From: Parasponia andersonii
Lineage: Eukaryota > Streptophyta > Magnoliopsida > Rosales > Cannabaceae
Length of the DNA stretch: 64,000 nucleotides
NCBI GenBank assembly: GCA_002914805.1
Contig: JXTB01000094.1
Span: forward strand, 62,001-126,000
Reading direction: 5' to 3'
The translations under genes were made by a program, and so were the position numbers. A model generated the notes under the pieces. That model was given only the letters and a program-made list of their open reading frames with translations. It was not told the DNA's origin and made no database searches. Numbering within the stretch: the first letter of the stretch is position 1; each line of letters opens with the position of its first letter. Shown piece by piece: positions 34,991 to 44,938 of this stretch.

Positions 34991-36126
34991 TACCTTCTTG
35001 CTATTTAGGACTTGGTTGAGGAGCTGGTGGTGATGCTGTTTTTGGAGAAGATGGTTCCGAAATTGAAGGGGTGGCAGGTACTTTTCGTTTCCTAGGTTTG
35101 GAAGACGAGGCACTTTTATCCGTCTGCTTCCTTGGCTTCTTTTTCTTCGAGCTTGAAGGTCTAGACAAACGGATGGGGGGGTCAGGGAATGCGGCTCCCT
35201 TTGGAAGCAAACCATAAGCGACCAGGTTCTTGGAAGTACCAAGTACCTTCCAATCAAATTCCTCAATTGGAAGGTCATTGATTTTGAACACCCTTGCGAG
35301 CTGTTCCTTGGAAAGTCCGGGCCGTTCCCTATTGTCTGCGATGACATACGAGTGCGATCACGATAAATATAATAATACAGAAAAAAGGCGATAAATTGAA
35401 AAACTACCTACAAGGATTTTGAAAGAAGCTGTTATCCGCATAGTCAAAGTAGAAAAATAGATTTTTCCATTTTCCCATGTTGTTGCGAACCCTGTAAATT
35501 ATTTTTATTGCCTGGTTCGACCATTTGCTCAGGTAATAGAAGCTAAGATCTGAAGGGTTTGATTTCACTTGGTAAAACCAAGCGAACTCTTCAGGAGAAG
35601 GGGGGGTCTAAACCTAATTTGTGGTAAAGTATGTACAAACCTACCATATATCTATATGTATTAGGATTCAGTTGGAAAGGGACGACCCCATAGTAGTCGA
35701 TAATTGATTTTATGTATGGATGAAAATGGGAGGTGGACACTGCACTTGAGAACTGCTTCAGAAAATGAGGCAATTCCGCGTGGTGGTGTGTGTGGTCGAT
35801 TGAATTCTATGGGTAGGCGAAGAGGGATGGCGATCTTATAGTTGCACACGATTTTGCTGAGCTTGTTCGATGTACAGCTCGTCCTTATATTGGTACATGA
35901 CCAATTCCCCTCTACGTATTGATAGCCTGATGCGAAGGCAGGGGCATCCCTGATATGTTAAGGCCACTGGTCCTGAGGGAGGTCGCCTATGCGAGGACTA
36001 TTTTGCCTGACCCCTGTTATCTCTACTTCGGGTTCTGGCTCAAGGTAATTTTCAAGATTTATGGAGCTAACACTGGAGTTTTCAGATTCTCTTGAGAATG
36101 CATTCCCTTCCCTAAAGTCCTCACTA
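34008..36126 (-). pseudogene. Antisense gene of element D: plant-transposon-protein-like with coiled coil
   Basis: On the minus strand, opposite to pol, a spliced gene starts at ATG 36126 (MSSSEDFREGN), directly after a T-rich splice acceptor. It passes an acidic N-terminal part, then a domain resembling the putative plant transposon protein family (Transposase_28, PF04195) with PYIKSIIDYYGVVPFQLNPN and YMVGLYILYHKLG (about 35620-35740). Next is a basic/Pro/Ser linker with SSKKKKPRKQTDK (about 35100-35150) and a C-terminal coiled coil (KKAFDLERQQLLEDLAKEKL, about 34250-34330), ending at the stop 34008-34010. Introns with GT-AG ends are visible at about 35413-35336, 34992-34907 and 34502-34439. 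A stop after DLPQDQWP and a frameshift in the domain show decay. Antisense genes in this position are known in Tat elements such as Grande. Function is unknown. Confidence 0.72.
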
Positions 36127-36670
36127 CTAGACATCTGAAAAAAAAATACGGATGGGTTTAGTCTTATGCGAGCATCAAGGATCTTCACTATATGCTAGCA
36201 AATTTTGGGGGTTCAACCTAGGATTGTATTAACAAGCAAGCTCATCGAATTTTTTCTAATCGGTCTATGGATTCATAAAAATTGCTCAAGTAGTTCGTCA
36301 AAAATAAATAAATAAATAGGGTATCAGACCCTAAAAACTCTTTCACGAGTTCGTATTTGTCCATTGTCTAGAAAAAAGTCTATTCTATGAACTGGTAAAG
36401 GGGATCTGAAAAATTTCCATTCCAGTCCATCCGAATGTGGGATGTGTTTCAATTCCTAGAAATAAAAACTGAATAAATTTTTTCAAGAACAGACGAAGAA
36501 CAATAGGAGAGAAGAAATATACTAACCTTTCTTCGAAAATAGAGGGATTGAGATATGGTTTGAACTCCGTCGGAGAAGATGCTGGAATTGTGCGAGCTGA
36601 AAGAACGAAACGATGCTGGAGGGTTTGCTCTGAAATACTTTGGGTTTTAGAGAGATGGAAGACGAGAGAG

Positions 36671-36678
36671 TTTATAAT
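36671..36678 (-). promoter_or_regulatory. Putative promoter and 5'-UTR intron of the antisense gene of element D
   Basis: Minus-strand TTATAAAC is followed by a pyrimidine-rich leader (CTCTCTCGTCTTCCATCTCTC) typical of plant 5' untranslated regions. A donor (CGAAGAAAG/GTTAGTATA near 36527) and the acceptor at 36127 would remove a leader intron of about 400 bp. Seen as motifs only. Confidence 0.5.
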
Positions 36679-37083
36679 GAAGAAGTAGAAGCGGATTGAT
36701 TTCCGATATTTATCTCTCAAGCATCGCTAAATCACAGCCGTAAATCAAGGTGTTTGATTTTCAGATCTAAAGGCCGAAGTTCACGCAGGATTTGATTTTT
36801 TTCAAAATTAAATCAGTATCTTTCAAAATTTGAAATGATTCGATTTAAAGACGACAGTTGGTATCATCGCTATCATTAAGTCTCCTTGAATTCTGCTATT
36901 TTTCTTAGAAAAGACGACACATTTTCATCTGTCAGAAAAAAGTGCGCGTGATCTTGAGAAAGATGAGATTTGAGATCTGGCGACTCTTCGACTCTTCAAG
37001 AGTCTCAAGTCTAGGTCGTAACGTCGCATTTTTTAACCTCACACTTACATTAGAAGGAAGCTCCATTTTGTCCTAAAGAACTA

Positions 37084-37101
37084 ATGGAGCTGGGAGGCAA
37101 T
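37084..37101 (+). other. Polypurine tract of element D
   Basis: ATGGAGCTGGGAGGCAAT directly precedes the 3' LTR start, the expected place for the plus-strand primer. Confidence 0.6.
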
Positions 37102-37742
37102 TGTTGTGCGGTTTAAAATCCTATGTCAGGTCACATGAGTAAGATTAAGTGCGACCTCTTCCGAAAGAGTTGCATGCAACCTCAACCACATAAGTTATGT
37201 GCGACCTCCTCCGAATAAGTTAAGTGTGACCAGAATGAAAAGAAGACTAGTCTATCATTCGTCAAACGGGTAACCTACAAAGAAAGGGAAATAAAAGTTT
37301 CTCTTTAAAGATCGACCAGTTACCAGTTACCAGTTACCTTATTTAAGTAATTATCTAGTTATATTGTAACTCAATTGTATTGTCTGATTGTACAGTTACC
37401 CAATTCTCACAATTAGGAACATTGAGCTACCCTTATATATATAAAAGGAGTTCAATGTTTCGGTGAAGGGATCTGGGACTTTTTCTGATCTTAAGAGGCT
37501 GAGGAATTCTTGAAAGAATCTTTTTTAACTTTCTTCTTCTTTCTGGATAACACATTGTAATTTTTAGTTCTTGTAATTCTCCAGAAAATAATGAAAAACA
37601 GTGAACGTAAGCTCATCTTTTTCGGGGCTGAATCACTATAAAATCTTTGCCTCTTTATTTGCTTTAATTAACAACCATTTTCACACAAACCACATCTCGT
37701 AATTTTTTCTAAATTTATTGTTGACGAAACCTCTATCTAACA
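37102..37742 (+). repeat. 3' LTR of element D
   Basis: Starts TGTTGTGCGG, ends CTAACA, 641 bp. It carries four 25-bp units around GTGCGACCTC (37149-37232), a TATA box (TATATATAAAAGG, about 37435-37448) and a T-rich 3' part. It is immediately followed by the TATAG target duplication. Confidence 0.92.
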
Positions 37743-37779
37743 TATAGTATTATTAGTTGTGAAGTAGAAGTTCAATTGT

Positions 37780-38171
37780 ATAAACGACACTACCCGAAAA
37801 TGTGTTATCTATCCACAAAATTAAGTTAGACCGTCCCTCCAAAGACTATGCGAGTCCTCCTATTATTTGGATGTTCCCACGACAAACGTCATCTAGTTGT
37901 TGGTATAGAAAACCCAATGCCAGTATCTGTATGCCTTCATCGACCTTGGTAAGGATGCGTTGTTTACATACTTGTGTCTGGGTTGGCGATGGGCGTATCA
38001 GGCAACGACGATGCGAGCGACTCTGACAGGGTTTGAAGTACGGATACCAGATTACGGGCGAGACCAATCATACTCTAGGGATCCATTGTCAGAGGGCTCA
38101 CTATCAGCACAAACTTCGTTCGACGGTATTAGTAGGTAGGCAAACCGAGGATTTGGGTTTCCGTTGCCCAT
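37780..38171 (-). pseudogene. Plant mobile domain type gene, 5' half
   Basis: ATG at 38171 begins a short frame (MGNGNPNPRFAYLLIPS) that stops after 39 codons. In another frame further on, the segment DEGIQILALGFLYQQLDDVC and IIGGLA resembles the conserved N-terminal helix of the plant mobile domain (LxFLYxxL...I.G.L). A TAG and a frameshift show decay. A donor-like site (CATTTTCGG/GTAGTGTCG, about 37797) would connect to the acceptor at 28336 if element D were absent. Reuniting the two halves relies on the TATAG duplication and on the matching order of domain parts. Confidence 0.5.
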
Positions 38172-38272
38172 GATGAAAAAGCTGGAGTGAGTGTTTCGGA
38201 TTCTTGTCTACAAAGGGTAGAACAACAGGATTAAGTGACAAATAAGTAGTTGTGAAATGGGTTTGGGCCACG

Positions 38273-38282
38273 TTATAAATAA
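38273..38282 (-). promoter_or_regulatory. TATA-like box upstream of the PMD-type pseudogene
   Basis: Minus-strand TTATTTATAA lies about 100 bp before the ATG at 38171. It is a candidate only. Confidence 0.35.
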
Positions 38283-38516
38283 GCCTGTAACTGCTAACAA
38301 CGAATCGGGTCAGGTCATTTGCTTCAGATTAGTGGTTTAAACTTTCTCTGTCCTCCCAAGGCAGAGGTAGTGGTAATTACTTGTTCTCTTGCGAAAGAAT
38401 TTTCTAGTTTAAGTTTGCCACCACCATATTAATTAGGTTGATCCCCTATTATTTTTTAATCATTCTAGTTTTACAAATAATTTATAATTTGTCTCCTTAA
38501 TTTTTAGTATAATACT

Positions 38517-39348
38517 TATTGGAGCGGTTTCTCACTAGCCGTCCACGTGTCTCTGAACCACTGATGCTGTATTCTCCAACTCTCCACGTGTCCTCACTAT
38601 CCTAAAAGTGCTCTGAACTCCAGGCAGGGTCGGAGAGGCGGGGGGGGCCACCTGCAAAAACTCTCCGATACTTAAGTCAGTAGTCTATCTTTGATTCAGG
38701 GTAGCAAGAAATTAGTTCTATATGAGTATATGTTTATTTCTTGCTCATAAGCTTTTTTTTATACACTTCTTTTTTGTAAGCGTACATACCCTTCTCGGGA
38801 ACGCATGGCTCATATATAAATAGTCCTGAGATTGTGAACCATCCAGGTCTCAATCTTAGGACTGAGTACCTTTTTCCTCAAAGTGTTTCCCAGAGGTCAC
38901 GGGCTGAGATTACCGTAATCACCTCTGCATCGCTATAGCCTGGTTTCCGCCGCCTCCTATGGCTTGAATCTGTCAGGGGTGAGATTTGGACAAATCTCCA
39001 TTCTGTCAGGACAGCTTGCCCCCAACGCACGCCCACTCAAGATCGCATTAAATGCTCTGTCTAGGTCTGGAGTTATGAGTTGCTTTCCATCGTATTTCGG
39101 TGGAAGACCCTTGGGGCTTCCGATCCCTCAGCTGTCGAGGTAAGGGTTGGACTAGGCCGAGTCTGTCCAGGGTCTGTGATGGGCTCGGTCCTAACCTCGG
39201 ACGGCCCAACGGCCGATTGTGATATCACGTGTGACCCGGTGGCTTTTAGCTAATCACTCTCGACACCTGTCGGACGGTGGGCCCTGTTTGTGACTTATTC
39301 TGCCGCTTAATCGTCCACGTGGTGTATGATTTGGGAACGGGTCCCACA
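38517..39348 (-). repeat. 3' LTR of element F
   Basis: On the minus strand it starts TGTGGGACCC directly after a polypurine tract and ends near GAAACCGCTCCAATA (CA changed to TA), about 832 bp. It contains a TATA box (TATTTATATATGAG, about 38809-38822). The stretch TGCAGGTGGCCCCCCC near the end resembles the R/U5 part of related plant Tat LTRs. The partner LTR is missing, so the ends rest on motifs. Confidence 0.72.
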
Positions 39349-39366
39349 ACTGCCCCCATTTCCCTA
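39349..39366 (-). other. Polypurine tract of element F
   Basis: Minus-strand AGGGAAATGGGGGCAGT ends exactly where the 3' LTR begins. Confidence 0.75.
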
Positions 39367-39560
39367 CTTGATGGATTCGTATCCATCAAGTGGGGAAATC
39401 GTTTATCTGTTCCTCCAATCTGGGGGGTGCACGTGGCTCCCTCCCTGCCGACGCGGAGGCACGCCATCCCATATCACGAAATTTGTTTTAATTTCAAAGT
39501 TCTGACTGTTCGGTCTCCTTTGCTCTCCCCTTTTCCAGAAAAACTCTTCGGCTCCCCCTC

Positions 39561-39568
39561 TATAAAAG
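39561..39568 (+). promoter_or_regulatory. TATA box of the antisense gene of element F
   Basis: CTATAAAAGCC in a pyrimidine-rich setting, 129 bp before the ATG. The leader between contains CCTAGGGTTTCC, which includes the telo-box-like AGGGTTT found in many plant leaders, and ends in AGAACAATGGCT, an excellent plant start context. Confidence 0.65.
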
Positions 39569-39689
39569 CCGCAATTACGCTCATTTGCCACTTTACTAAA
39601 ATCTTCAATCATTCTAGCCTCATAAAATCCTAGGGTTTCCGATTTCCTCCCTTCTAGAGACTTTTACTCTTTCACTCGTATTCAGAACA

Positions 39690-42647
39690 ATGGCTTCAAG
39701 TCAAGATCAGGAATTGCGCCCCATCGCGGATTCAGAGTTTGATTCACTAAGGAGACAGCTCTGCCTCCCCGGTGGAGTGACGCTACAAAGAGTCGAGGGC
39801 CCTGCGGATTGGTATCTTCGTCCATCTGCCCCCGAAGGCTCCATTATCTTGGGCAGAAAACACCTGGAATGGCTACGATTCCCTCTACCTCCTCTGATCC
39901 ACCAATTCTTCGCTTTGATGGGGATCCATTCGATGCAGTTAAATACAAACAGGTTCATGATTCTGATGGGGCTTTCCACCCTGTCAGCTCTCTACAACCT
40001 GCATATCGACCTGGAGATGGTCGTTTATGCTTATAAACTCACCCTCATCCCCAAGAAAGGTTCCTACCCCACTTTTTACCTCCAACCGCTACCGGGACGT
40101 CATATCTTCTGGGGCTTGCCGAGTTCAGACAAGCAGTGGGACTCCCACGCTAGGCTATAGGCCGTTGGAGGGGCGTGGTGCTCTCTTTGGGTGAATGGGG
40201 AGTACTTCCAAGTTCCCTCAGCTTTCCTGCAGAGTAAGTACTTGGTGGTGATTTTTGGGTCTATGTTCTCCTCGTTTGTTGTTGCTCACGTTATTTTGTC
40301 TTGTGCAGCCTCGGCAGAAGAGAGTAGGTTCGAGCCGCGTTTGCCAGCGGGGTGGCTCAAAGGCCTGGAAGGGATTGTTATCTTCGGATCTCCTGGGGAT
40401 TTTCGGCACATCCAGGCCATCCTCAACCCCCTGGTGATGAATATGATTCCTAGGATGGTTTCATACCTTCCTTTCCCCCTGGACACATGGGTCATCACGA
40501 AGCATCTGCGGAGCCGACTTGACGCATCTGCCCTGAACTGATTCTGCCGGAACGAGCATGATCGGATCGCCATGGTGGGTCGGCAGGTCACGACTTTGAG
40601 CTAATTGGCAGGCTCCAATGATCTGGTGGCACTGTCTAGCCATAAGCTCGAGTAAGCTGTGAGGTTGGTGGACGAGGAGTGCGTCAGGCATCGCAGGGAG
40701 GAAGCTGCCACCCTCAAGAGGGCTAGGGGTGGGTTCATTTTCGTATCCTTGAGCTTCGTGGGTTAGATTATAGCTGTGACCTAAACATGCTGCTTGTTCT
40801 TTGCAGGTTCTGAGACAGGCCCATTGGCTGACCCCTCCCCTGTCAAGAGGGGAGCCGCGGGTCATAACGCTTGCCCCAAGGCACCCGCTAGCCGGCATCT
40901 CGTGGTGCTTTCAGGAGATGAAGTGTCTGCGGTCCCCCGCTCTGATGCAGGTGGAGGCGAGGAGGCGCCGCTGAGTCTGGCTGGGGAGTCTACTGCACCA
41001 ACCTCGTCCACCCCTGACTTCGGTTCGAAATCGGGTGCTATTTGCCTCGGTGGGGAGATCGCTGAGCTCAGTGGGGGGCTCCTAGGTTGAAGTCTCAGCT
41101 ATCTTCCCCTCCCTCAGTCCCAATAAAGCAACGACACGAGGTCGGCTCATCTAACGAAGAAGAGGTCCGGGCGGAGAAGAGGGGCAGGGTTGCCCCCTCG
41201 TCTGATAGTGATGACGATGGGGCCACGCTGACCCTTCTAAGGAGAAGAAGGTCGATGCGCAGTGACCCACCAAGAGGAGATGCACCACCTCCCGTCGTGG
41301 CCGAGGGCACTCTCAGTGGCACCGAGCTTTCCTCTGTCCCTGCTGCCACTGCTTCAGGGGTATGCCCGGCTGGTGGACAGAGTACCCTCGTGGCTAGCGG
41401 GGCGGGACGTGTTCCCCAGGCACGGGCGACGCCCAAATAGAGGGTCCAGCTGCAGAGCCGGAGCTGGAGGCGCTCTCTTTGGAGAATGTCGAGCCTGTCA
41501 CCAGCCGTACCCTCGTGCAGGTTTGGTCCACTCAGTTACTTCTAAGTTTTTCAACATCTTTGCTAAACGTTGACCCCCCTTTTTTTGTTTAACTTGCAGC
41601 TGGTTGCCATCCGGTCTTTCTATTCTTCTCGCGTTAGGGGTTTGACTAAGGAGCTGAGTTCCCGCTCTACACTGGCCGAGCGCAGCGAGGCCACCCTCGC
41701 CGAATTGAGGTCTGACTTCGATTTATATCGGAGCCTCGAGGAGACGAGGGTCAGCAGCGTGGTGGCTCACGCTCTGAGCATCAAGAGGACCAGATGCGAG
41801 GAGCTAGCTGCGAGACTAGCTGAGGTAGAGGCTGACAAACTTGCCCAATCTGAGGCCACCAGACTAGCTCAGAACGAGCTGAGGGTCAAAGGGCAAGAAT
41901 TGCAGAGCGTGGGGGCAGAGATGGGACTGGCTTTCGTCGCTCGTAACAGGGCTGTTGATGACGCCCAAGAAGCGAGGAAAGCCGAGGTGAAAGCCAAGCT
42001 AGAGGCCCATTCTCTGCAATGCAGGCTTGACCGGTCTAATGAGGTAAATCAATATCTCTTCTTGGATCACAAAAATCTGATGGGTGCTCATATGGAGATG
42101 TCTCGCAAACACAGCGAGGACCTTGCTGGCATTTACACTTTTTTGGTCGACTTATCGTAGCTGCAAGCAGAGCTCAGGCTGGCGATGCTGAATGATAGGC
42201 TGGCGGATGCGGAGAAATTAAAAACGAGGTACCAGAGGCAGGTGGACATCCTTTCTGCCGAAGGCCACGCTGAGGTGGTAATGCCAGACCAATTTGATGA
42301 TCAGAAAGGCATCGAGAGAGACCACTATTCCATCAAGCACTATATGCAGTAGCTCGGGGATAAGATCAGCATCACGTATCCAGCTGACGTGCTGAAGATG
42401 CTTGCTGCGGAAAAGGACGGTCCCTTTACATCTGCTTTCGGTGCCAAAGAGCTTATTTTCCATTTCCGATCCGCCAGAACAGACTTCGGAAGCCCCTGGT
42501 GCTCAGCCTGGTCTCAGGGTCTCAACTGGTGAGGGGTCTGGCGCGGTCATTGTATCCAGTGACGAGTCCGACCCTGACACGCCACCCTCCACCGGGGCTG
42601 GTCCAAGCACCGGGATTGGCCGCGCTCCCATGGACAGAGGTAACTAG
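39690..42647 (+). pseudogene. Antisense gene of element F: plant-transposon-protein-like with coiled coil
   Basis: Starts at ATG 39690 on the strand opposite to pol. The N-terminal part contains LRFPLPPLIHQFFALMGIHS and MQLNTNRFMILMGL (about 39870-39975), the pattern of the putative plant transposon protein domain (Transposase_28, PF04195). GT-AG introns are visible at 40234-40308 and 41521-41599, and a third ends at 40806. The middle is Ser/Pro/acidic with KRGRVAPSSDSDDDG (41170-41220). The C-terminal part (41600-42160) is a long coiled coil rich in Ala, Glu, Leu and Arg (EELAARLAEVEADKLAQSEA). The final part is acidic (VIVSSDESDPDTPP). In-frame stops (40158, near 40540, 40600 and 42158) and a frameshift near 41090 make it a pseudogene. 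Same architecture as the antisense gene of element D. Confidence 0.75.
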
Positions 42648-42697
42648 GGTCCCTAACTTTGTACATTTGTAAAGCTGACCCTCGATGTATCCCTCCG

Positions 42698-42710
42698 AAT
42701 AAATAATAAG
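42698..42710 (+). terminator. Poly(A) signal of the antisense gene of element F
   Basis: AATAAATAATAAG lies 50 bp after the stop codon at 42647, preceded by TTTGTACATTTGTAAA, a plausible far-upstream element. Confidence 0.55.
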
Positions 42711-43343
42711 AACATTGCAATTCTCTTTAGTCTGTTTTCTTTTTCTTTGTTAATCGCGTCCGGGGTAAAGTTAAGCCTTGTTGTAGCCGTCTGTATAAAT
42801 AATTGTGGACAACTCGTATGGACACGATTTCAGACTATTAGTTAGTCCTCCTCGGGCCATGACTGCCAAGATTAGTTCTGGAGATAGGGGTGCAAGCTTT
42901 AACTCATCCAGTTTTACGGAGGTGTAACTTCTGTTATAACTTGTTTTGGCAGAGTTCGACCCGCGTGTGTGGCTGGACTTCTCCGACCCCAAATAGGACC
43001 GTGCTCGGAACCAGCTCCAGGGATTTGTCGACCATTGTTTGGACCCGTCGTTGCAAAGGAGAAGGCCTAGGCTCGGCTCTTACCGGGAACAAACAGGGCA
43101 CTACCACTCTGACGTCTCCTTACGAGTCCGTTCGTGACCTGCCTCCCGTAAGTAGGGCTTATGAGCGTGCACCACTATTAACCGTGCACTTTATATTTTT
43201 AGGACATAATAATCAGACTTTAATCTTAATTTCTATCTTCACGTTTGGTCTAGTACTGGACTACTTCCAATGGGTAGACTCCAAATCCGCTCACATCATG
43301 CCCATGCGCAAATAAATCATCCCCTAGGTAGAGCCTGATTTCC
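42711..43343. other. Post-integrase spacer of element F
   Basis: No coding content is convincing on either strand. It separates the antisense gene's poly(A) signal from the repeat arrays. Confidence 0.5.
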
Positions 43344-43754
43344 TTTAGCTCTTCGTGTAGCTAAAATGTTCCTTAGAGAGGGTCCACTTCTAACAGGTGG
43401 ACCCCGACCCTGCTTTCCTTTAGCTCTTTGTGTAGCTAACATATTCCTTAGGGAGGGTCCACTTCCAATGAGTGGATCCCGACCCTGCTTTCCTTTAGCT
43501 CTTCGTGTAGCTAAAGTGTTCCTTAGGGAGGGTCCACTTCCAACGAGTGGATCCTGACCCTACTTTCCTTTAGCTCTTCGTGTAGCTAAAACATTCCTTA
43601 GGGAGGGTCCACTTCCAACGGGTGGATCCCGACCCTGTTTTCCTTTAGCTCTTCGTGTAGCTAAAATGTTCCTTAGGGAGGGTCCACTTCCAACGGGTGG
43701 ACCCCGACCCTGCTTTCCTTTAGCTCTTTGTATAGCTAAAAATGTTCCTTAGGG
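43344..43754. repeat. 75-bp tandem array in element F
   Basis: Copies start at 43344, 43419, 43494, 43569, 43644 and 43719, exactly 75 bp apart. Each has TTTAGCTCTTCGTGTAGCTA, TTCCTTAGGGAGGGTCCACT and GTGGATCCCGACCCTGCTTT. The sixth copy is partial and runs into the next array. Confidence 0.95.
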
Positions 43755-44566
43755 GGTCTGCTGGCAAGCTTTTGGGCTGCGCACCCCTTTTCTCCTCGTA
43801 TGTTTTCCTGGGTCATCGGCAAGTGTTTTATTGCACGATGTGATTCCCATAGTATGATCGTTTGTGAGGTCTGCTGGCAAGTTTTTGTTGCACAACTGTT
43901 TCTTCTTCGTACATTTTCTTGAGTCGTCGACGAGCGACATGACTCCCATAGTACGATCGTTTCTGAGGTCTGCTGGTAAGTTTTCGGTTGCACAGCTGTT
44001 TCTTCTTCATACATTTTCTCGAGTCATCGACGAGTGACGTGACTCCCATAGTACGATTGTTTTTGAGGTCTGCTGGCAAGTTTTCGGTTGCACAGCTATT
44101 TCCTCTTCGTACATTTTCTCGGGTCGTCGACGAGCGACGTGACTCCCATAGTACGAGCATTTTTGAGGTCTGCTGGCAAGTTTTTAGTTACGTAGCTGTT
44201 TCCTCTTCGTATGTTTTCTCAGGTCATCGACGAGCGACGTGACTCCCATAGTACGAGCGTTTTTGAGGTTTGCTGGCAAATTTTTGGTTGCGCAGCTGTT
44301 TCCTCTTCATACATTTTCTCGGGTCGTCGACGAGTGATGTGACTCCCATAGTATGAGCATTTTTGAGGTCTGCTGGCAAGTTTTTAGTTGCGCAACTATT
44401 TCCTCTTCGTACGTTTTCTTTGGTCATCGATAAGCGACGTGACTCCCATAGTACGAGCATTTTTGAGGTCTACTAGCAAGTTTTTGGTTACGCAGCTATT
44501 TCCTCTTCGTACATTTTCTCGGGTCATCGACGGGCGACGTGACTCCTATAGTACGATCATTGATTG
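43755..44566. repeat. 100-bp tandem array in element F
   Basis: Eight copies start at 43755, 43868, 43967, 44067, 44167, 44267, 44367 and 44467, so the period is 100 bp apart from the first. Each has GGTCTGCTGGCAAGTTTTTG, TCTTCGTACATTTTCTCGGG and GACTCCCATAGTACGA. Confidence 0.95.
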
Positions 44567-44654
44567 CACGAGTAGTGCGTATGGTCTGTAACTATGGAAG
44601 ACCCCTTTTCCGTGACAATCCGGTATGATTTTTTGCCTGTGCAAATAAAATGTT

Positions 44655-44794
44655 GGGTCTGCCACTGTGGGCAGACCCTTTTCTGTGTGGCAGAAGGCCT
44701 GAACTATTTCGAAATTAAGCTTTTTAATAATATAAGCGTTCACATGAGTCTCACGTTTGAATAGTATGTGGGGTCTGCCACTGTGGGCAGACCC
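44655..44794. repeat. Two copies of a GGGTCTGCC hairpin in element F
   Basis: GGGTCTGCC-ACTGT-GGGCAGACCC occurs at 44655-44678 and 44771-44794. The two are embedded in a diverged repeat of about 116 bp that also includes AAGCTTTT(T/C)AATAATATAAGC. Each can fold into a stem of nine pairs. Confidence 0.85.
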
Positions 44795-44938
44795 TTTTTT
44801 CCATAGCAACCCAAAAGATGAATCCATGCACCAAAAAGGGAACTTGACCTGTTTTGGATTTAAGCTTTTCAATAATATAAGCATTCACATGGTCTTACAT
44901 CATATGCAAGTGTCTTATACATGATACTTTTTCAAGTG

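Larger units (their letters stand above)
28371..37742 (+). mobile_element. Element D: Tat-lineage Ty3/gypsy element with antisense gene
   Basis: It begins TGTTGTGCGG and ends CTAACA, and is flanked by identical TATAG at 28366-28370 and 37743-37747, so both outer ends are original. Order on the plus strand: remnant of 5' LTR, gag, protease, reverse transcriptase, an assembly gap, second RNase H, integrase, a 3.7-kb post-integrase region with a gene on the minus strand, then the 3' LTR. It is the same family as element A. A deletion removed most of the 5' LTR, the primer site and the start of gag, and pol has nonsense changes, so it cannot be autonomous. Confidence 0.93.

Noticed and set aside
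40461..41436. Long minus-strand open frames opposite the antisense gene of element F
   Set aside because: They are mirror frames in GC-rich coding sequence, with no domain motifs and no promoter or splice signals.
43344..44566. Regularly spaced repeats that might suggest a CRISPR array
   Set aside because: This is a plant genome. The units are whole 75-bp and 100-bp tandem copies without unique spacers, so they are minisatellites.
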